Origin: an uncultured archaeon
GTDB taxonomy: Archaea > Halobacteriota > Methanosarcinia > Methanotrichales > Methanotrichaceae
NCBI GenBank assembly: GCA_902385025.1
Contig: CABMDX010000284.1
Span: 1-7,321, forward strand
DNA: 7,321 bases
Direction of reading: 5' to 3'
A program made the translations under genes and the position numbers. Positions 5,193 to 7,321 of this stretch are shown here, in pieces. The notes under the pieces were generated by a model. That model worked only from the letters and a program-made list of their open reading frames with translations. It had not been told where the DNA came from and did not search any database. Each line of letters begins with the position of its first letter. The first letter of the stretch is position 1.

Positions 5193-5736
5193 ATATGATA
5201 ATCCTTGCTTTATCAGTAAAATACTGATCGCTATTGAATGTCCTCAATTGATGCAGGGTGTATCGTGATGAGGATAAGAGGCCAGAGCCTCGGGAATATG
5301 CTTGGTTGGGCTCCGTCTTCATCAGCCAGGGCAGGGTCAGGCCGGAGATCACTGTTGTCGCCAATGCCATGGTCACCAGAGCCGCCGAAGCCAGCACAAT
5401 CTCCATCGCGCCCCGTGCATTTAATCCAAAACCGATAGCTAATGCCTTTCTTTCCGTCATACCTGCTGCCACGGCTCCCAGGCCCGCCCCGAAGATCTTG
5501 CCGATGCAGGCAACTGAAAATACCAGCAGAACTATGGTCATATCAAAGTTGGCCGCAAAGTTGGTTTTAAGCCCGATCGATACGAAATAGATCGGTGCCA
5601 ATATCGTCATAACCGGAAGATAGGCCTTCTTCAAGCCGCCGAAAATGAGGACAAAGGCCAACATCACCGTGATCTGGAACAAAAACAATGCTTCCAATTC
5701 ATACCTCGTCTTTTTCTCTACCAATAGGCGCTGCAT
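5161..5736 (-). pseudogene. Kef/CPA2-type cation:proton antiporter remnant with apparent internal deletions
   Basis: The 191-residue frame carries clear monovalent cation:proton antiporter-2 sequence, such as PIYFVSIGLKTNF (48-60), CIGKIFGAGLGAV (77-89) and GFGLNARGAMEIVLA (102-116), the last helices of the transport domain. Intact proteins are about 380-420 residues or longer. Residues 12-40 look like the first helix of such a protein (LFLFQITVMLAFVLIFGGL), joined near 40-43 to a late helix, implying loss of roughly half the gene. Between Leu120 and Val121 about 20 residues seem missing, since the family usually has a loop and helix start before VTMALATTVISG. After about residue 140 (position 5317) the sequence leaves the family and reads into tusA. 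A TATA-like element at 5803-5810 and an ATG remain, so it may still be transcribed, but a working antiporter is very unlikely. Deletion points are estimated from memory of the family. Confidence 0.75.
5212..5228. promoter_or_regulatory. Perfect 17-bp palindrome overlapping the TATA element of the tusA unit (candidate operator)
   Basis: ATCAGTA (5212-5218), AAA, TACTGAT (5222-5228) form a perfect inverted repeat with 7-base arms. On the minus strand the centre reads GTATTTTAC, a plausible TATA element. Its midpoint is about 28 bases before the tusA ATG, which would make the mRNA nearly leaderless. A regulator binding here would compete with TBP, so repression in response to sulfur, iron or redox state is a natural guess. 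The regulator is unknown. Confidence 0.5.
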
Positions 5737-5788
5737 TTGTCTCTTGAGATCAGCTTATTGATACTGCAATTGTTCCACGTAAGCTCGA

Positions 5789-5814
5789 ATAACTATTGTT
5801 ATCATATAAAGTTT
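5789..5814 (-). promoter_or_regulatory. TATA-like promoter element with a small inverted repeat, upstream of the antiporter remnant
   Basis: On the minus strand CTTTATATGAT (TTTATATG at 5810-5803) is a good archaeal TATA match about 70 bases before ATG 5736. Immediately downstream lies the inverted repeat ATAAC-tatt-GTTAT (5789-5802), placed between TATA and the expected start of transcription, as an operator would be. It probably once served the intact antiporter gene. Confidence 0.4.
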
Positions 5815-6000
5815 GTGGGCTGGGTGGCTTACCACGTGGGATCTTAATCTATCCCCATTGAGGTGATGGTCGTGATTTGGGCGTGGTTATCACAACGCAA
5901 TTTAGGGGATTGATCTATTTTTGCCTCAATCTCAACCCTTAAGAATCCAGCTAACGACTTTTGACAACCAGATTCAATGAGGCTCAGTGACGACAACTTT

Positions 6001-6024
6001 ACAGAACCGTCTAAGAGGTTCTGT
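6001..6024. repeat. Perfect 8-bp inverted repeat with 8-base loop
   Basis: ACAGAACC (6001-6008) and GGTTCTGT (6017-6024) can form an 8-bp stem with three G-C pairs around the loop gtctaaga. It lies about 80 bases beyond the stop of the HExxH protein gene. It could be a weak 3' hairpin for that minus-strand unit or a remnant of a mobile element end. No T-run follows on either strand. Confidence 0.35.
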
Positions 6025-6103
6025 CAAGTCTTCGGCAGTTCGATCTTCTCCAAAACCCCTGTCAAAACGCGGTAGCTATTAAGAATAAATATCAACAATT
6101 ATA

Positions 6104-6826
6104 TCAAATAGATATCATATTCCTTAATTGCGGATATAAATTTATCATCGCAGTAACAACCCTTTTCTGTTTATCAATCGTTTCTGCTCCATGAGCACCT
6201 CCATGAACCCAGAGGATACGAACAATTTGATTGGCAATTTCATAACTATATGGTCGTAGTTTCTCATACCATCTCAAATAATTGGACCATTCATTTTGAG
6301 CATCCATATCATCTATATCTATTAGTTTCCAACTGATCATGTAATTTGCCAGATCAATTCCATTTATCAATCTGCTTAAATCATCGGTTGCTTCTGTTTT
6401 GATATTCTTCCTGCAATAATCTATCGCGTATCTGTACGGAATTCGCAAATCAAAATTATAATTTTTCTGCAAAAAAGAATCTATAATTGGATCTTCAAGC
6501 ATACTTGCCAACTTCGCTGCCAAATATTCATGTTGAAGTTGTGTATATTTTATTTCTAGAAATTTGCTTTCTTGATAACGAACTAGATGCATAATTTCAT
6601 GTGCCATTGTATGGGCATCTTCAGGAGACGTAGGAGACTTTCTGTAATATATTGCACTTTCAAATACAATAACATACGCCTCTATACCCTCCAGCATATC
6701 GAAATCTCTAAACCACCATATCAAACCAATTTTTTTCTCCCTTTCTTCTTTATAAAATCGCTCAAATTCTACGGATTCCCTTAAAAGAGGACCTAATACA
6801 ACTTTTTCATCGACCTCAAAAAGCAT
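6104..6826 (-). CDS. Predicted zincin-like (HExxH) protein of unknown family
   Basis: This 240-residue soluble protein has a clear zinc-metallopeptidase signature, HEIMH (residues 76-80), in the helix context TMAHEIMHLVRYQES. A third zinc ligand is not certain; His99-Glu100 in QLQHEYLAAKLASMLEDP, or Glu111-Asp112 further along the same segment, are candidates. A strand-rich N-terminal part (IGLIWWFRDFDMLEGIEAYVIVFESAIYY, about 33-61 in total) precedes the HExxH helix, and the C-terminal half is helical and rich in aromatic residues. I do not recognise a named family, and peptidase activity is inferred from the motif alone. The gene is markedly AT-rich at third codon positions, unlike the sulfur genes, and sits next to a transposase, suggesting horizontal transfer. 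ATG 6826 has no Shine-Dalgarno; its start overlaps the last 11 bases of the small zinc-ribbon-like gene, so translation is probably coupled to it. Confidence 0.7.
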   Translation of the reverse strand: MLFEVDEKVVLGPLLRESVEFERFYKEEREKKIGLIWWFRDFDMLEGIEAYVIVFESAIYYRKSPTSPEDAHTMAHEIMHLVRYQESKFLEIKYTQLQHEYLAAKLASMLEDPIIDSFLQKNYNFDLRIPYRYAIDYCRKNIKTEATDDLSRLINGIDLANYMISWKLIDIDDMDAQNEWSNYLRWYEKLRPYSYEIANQIVRILWVHGGAHGAETIDKQKRVVTAMINLYPQLRNMISI

Positions 6827-6983
6827 AAATGACTTTTAGGCCGAATCTATCTATACCTTTCTGATGATTTCGGTTTGTCTCCTCGCAGAAACATCGTGAA
6901 GAAACAAAAATTATATCAAAACTTCCGGCGATATGCCACTCCTTTCCGCATATTGGGCATGTAAAGCGTGTGCAACCAGACAT
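6816..6983 (-). CDS. 55-residue zinc-ribbon-like protein, translationally coupled to the HExxH gene
   Basis: This short gene is easily missed. From ATG 6983, preceded by a strong GAGG (plus 6988-6991) at 4-5 bases, it encodes 55 residues. Cysteines lie at 4, 9, 12, 31 and 33: a knuckle TCPICGKEW (CX2C) is followed 18 residues later by RCFCEE (CXC), with His17 between. This suggests one zinc site, with CXC in place of the usual second CX2C. The C-terminal third is basic to neutral (NRNHQKGIDRFGLKVIYAF). The stop TGA lies inside the ATGCTTTTTGA junction, giving an 11-base overlap with the HExxH gene. The good ribosome site here and its absence downstream argue that the two are one translational unit. 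A TATA element at 7055-7066 is well placed. Function is unknown; it could be a DNA- or protein-binding adaptor, or an antidote for the predicted peptidase. Confidence 0.6.
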   Translation of the reverse strand: MSGCTRFTCPICGKEWHIAGSFDIIFVSSRCFCEETNRNHQKGIDRFGLKVIYAF

Positions 6984-7054
6984 AGTTCCTCAAGACTGGG
7001 GCGGGCTGGACAGACTTTAAAACCTATCTTGAATACTGTTGTTTAAAAATATGA

Positions 7055-7066
7055 TTTATATAAAAA
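7055..7066 (-). promoter_or_regulatory. TATA element for the zinc-ribbon/HExxH unit
   Basis: TTTATATAAAAA on the plus strand reads TTTTTATATAAA on the minus strand, a strong archaeal TATA box. Transcription would begin near 7033, leaving a leader of about 50 bases that contains the GAGG ribosome site of the zinc-ribbon-like gene. It lies just beyond the transposase stop codon, so it could belong to the insertion element end rather than the recipient sequence. Confidence 0.5.
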
Positions 7067-7074
7067 GAGTTTGT

Positions 7075-7321
7075 TCATTCCGCCCTCTCCTTCACACTCG
7101 CATTCTGTATCAGTGTTATCCACTTATTTTCACCTTTTATCTCAATCCCGCATGCTTCAGCAGGTGTTTTTCCATCCAAACCCTCATGCGGTCGAATAAA
7201 GTTATGGAACACCTGCATTCCCTGTAAGATGGTTGTATCTTTCTTCTTCAACCCGCGCATGGTTTTTTCTCTGTCTCTTATTTCGCCGTTGATGCGTTCC
7301 ATTTTGTTGTTGTCCGCTGGC
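7075..7321 (-). mobile_element. DDE (rve-type) transposase, C-terminal part; element runs off the window end
   Basis: The last 81 residues of an integrase-core transposase are visible, with the 5' part beyond the window. The motif DNNKMERINGEIRDREKTMRG contains the third catalytic acid (Glu in the NxxMER context) of the DDE triad. It is followed by the usual helix and FHNFIRPHEGLDGKTPAEACG, a hallmark of the C-terminal part of rve-type transposases (IS3/IS481/IS6-like groups). The same type is common in Methanosarcinales genomes. The frame is open from the window edge (an internal ATG at 7302 is not the real start) to TGA 7075-7077. Terminal inverted repeats cannot be assigned with one end missing. 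The IS family is not resolved. Confidence 0.88.

Larger units (their letters stand above)
5737..6103. other. Gene-poor spacer of 367 bases
   Basis: I see no convincing gene here. The stretch holds the promoter-like block of the antiporter remnant (5789-5814), an 8-base CACGTG-type palindrome (CCACGTGG, 5832-5839), an 8-bp hairpin at 6001-6024, and a 32-residue plus-strand frame (5977-6075) with no recognisable motif. The hairpin and scattered stop codons suggest decayed sequence between the antiporter remnant and the AT-rich unit to its right. Confidence 0.5.

Noticed and set aside
5832..5839. CCACGTGG palindrome
   Set aside because: An 8-base palindrome is common by chance and it is not positioned at a supported promoter.
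5977..6075. A 32-residue plus-strand frame in the spacer
   Set aside because: No ribosome site, no recognisable motif and no neighbour relationship; its length is expected by chance.

Overview
The window looks like part of a methanogenic archaeon chromosome, most likely Methanosarcinales and perhaps Methanothrix/Methanosaeta-like. The evidence is a short stand-alone sulfite-reductase-like protein with two ferredoxin clusters (a type typical of methanogens), archaeal-style A/T-rich TATA elements about 25-30 bases from predicted starts, an archaeal-type IscS lacking its PLP lysine, and a methanogen-type DDE transposase. Genus assignment is inference. Apart from one small gene (2574-2801, + strand), every gene lies on the minus strand, so the natural reading order is from high to low coordinates.

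Positions 1-5192 carry a sulfur-handling region. One compact unit, probably an operon, runs tusA-like (4953-5192), dsrE-like (4576-4935), iscS-like (3404-4558), iscU (2928-3374), with gaps of 17, 17 and 29 bases. It starts at a 17-base perfect palindrome that overlaps the likely TATA element. A second unit pairs a siroheme sulfite-reductase-like protein (413-1288) with a ThiF/MoeB/HesA-type adenylating enzyme (1-411, cut by the window edge), only one base apart. Between them lie an orphan ABC-type substrate-binding protein without a signal peptide (1573-2496), a truncated remnant of a UPF0060/YnfA membrane protein (1408-1533), and a small divergent gene of unknown function (2574-2801).

The most notable observation is that the IscS-like protein has Asp203 where the PLP-binding lysine should be. 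It has also lost the PLP-contacting Gln and the substrate-carboxylate Arg, but it keeps the sulfur-carrying Cys326. It is therefore unlikely to make sulfur from cysteine. It sits beside an apparently intact IscU, TusA and DsrE, and close to a sulfite-reductase-like protein and an E1-like enzyme. A coherent reading is Fe-S assembly and sulfur relay fed by inorganic sulfide or sulfite, with the IscS fold acting as a scaffold or cysteine ligand.

Positions 5161-7321 are an eroded, accessory-looking zone. It holds the remnant of a Kef/CPA2-type cation:proton antiporter with apparent internal deletions (5161-5736), a gene-poor spacer with inverted repeats (5737-6103), and a visibly AT-rich two-gene unit. 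That unit is a 55-residue Cys-rich zinc-ribbon-like protein (6816-6983) overlapping a HExxH protein of unknown family (6104-6826). The window ends in the C-terminal part of a DDE transposase (7075-7321), which supports horizontal acquisition of this end. No tRNA, rRNA or CRISPR array is visible.
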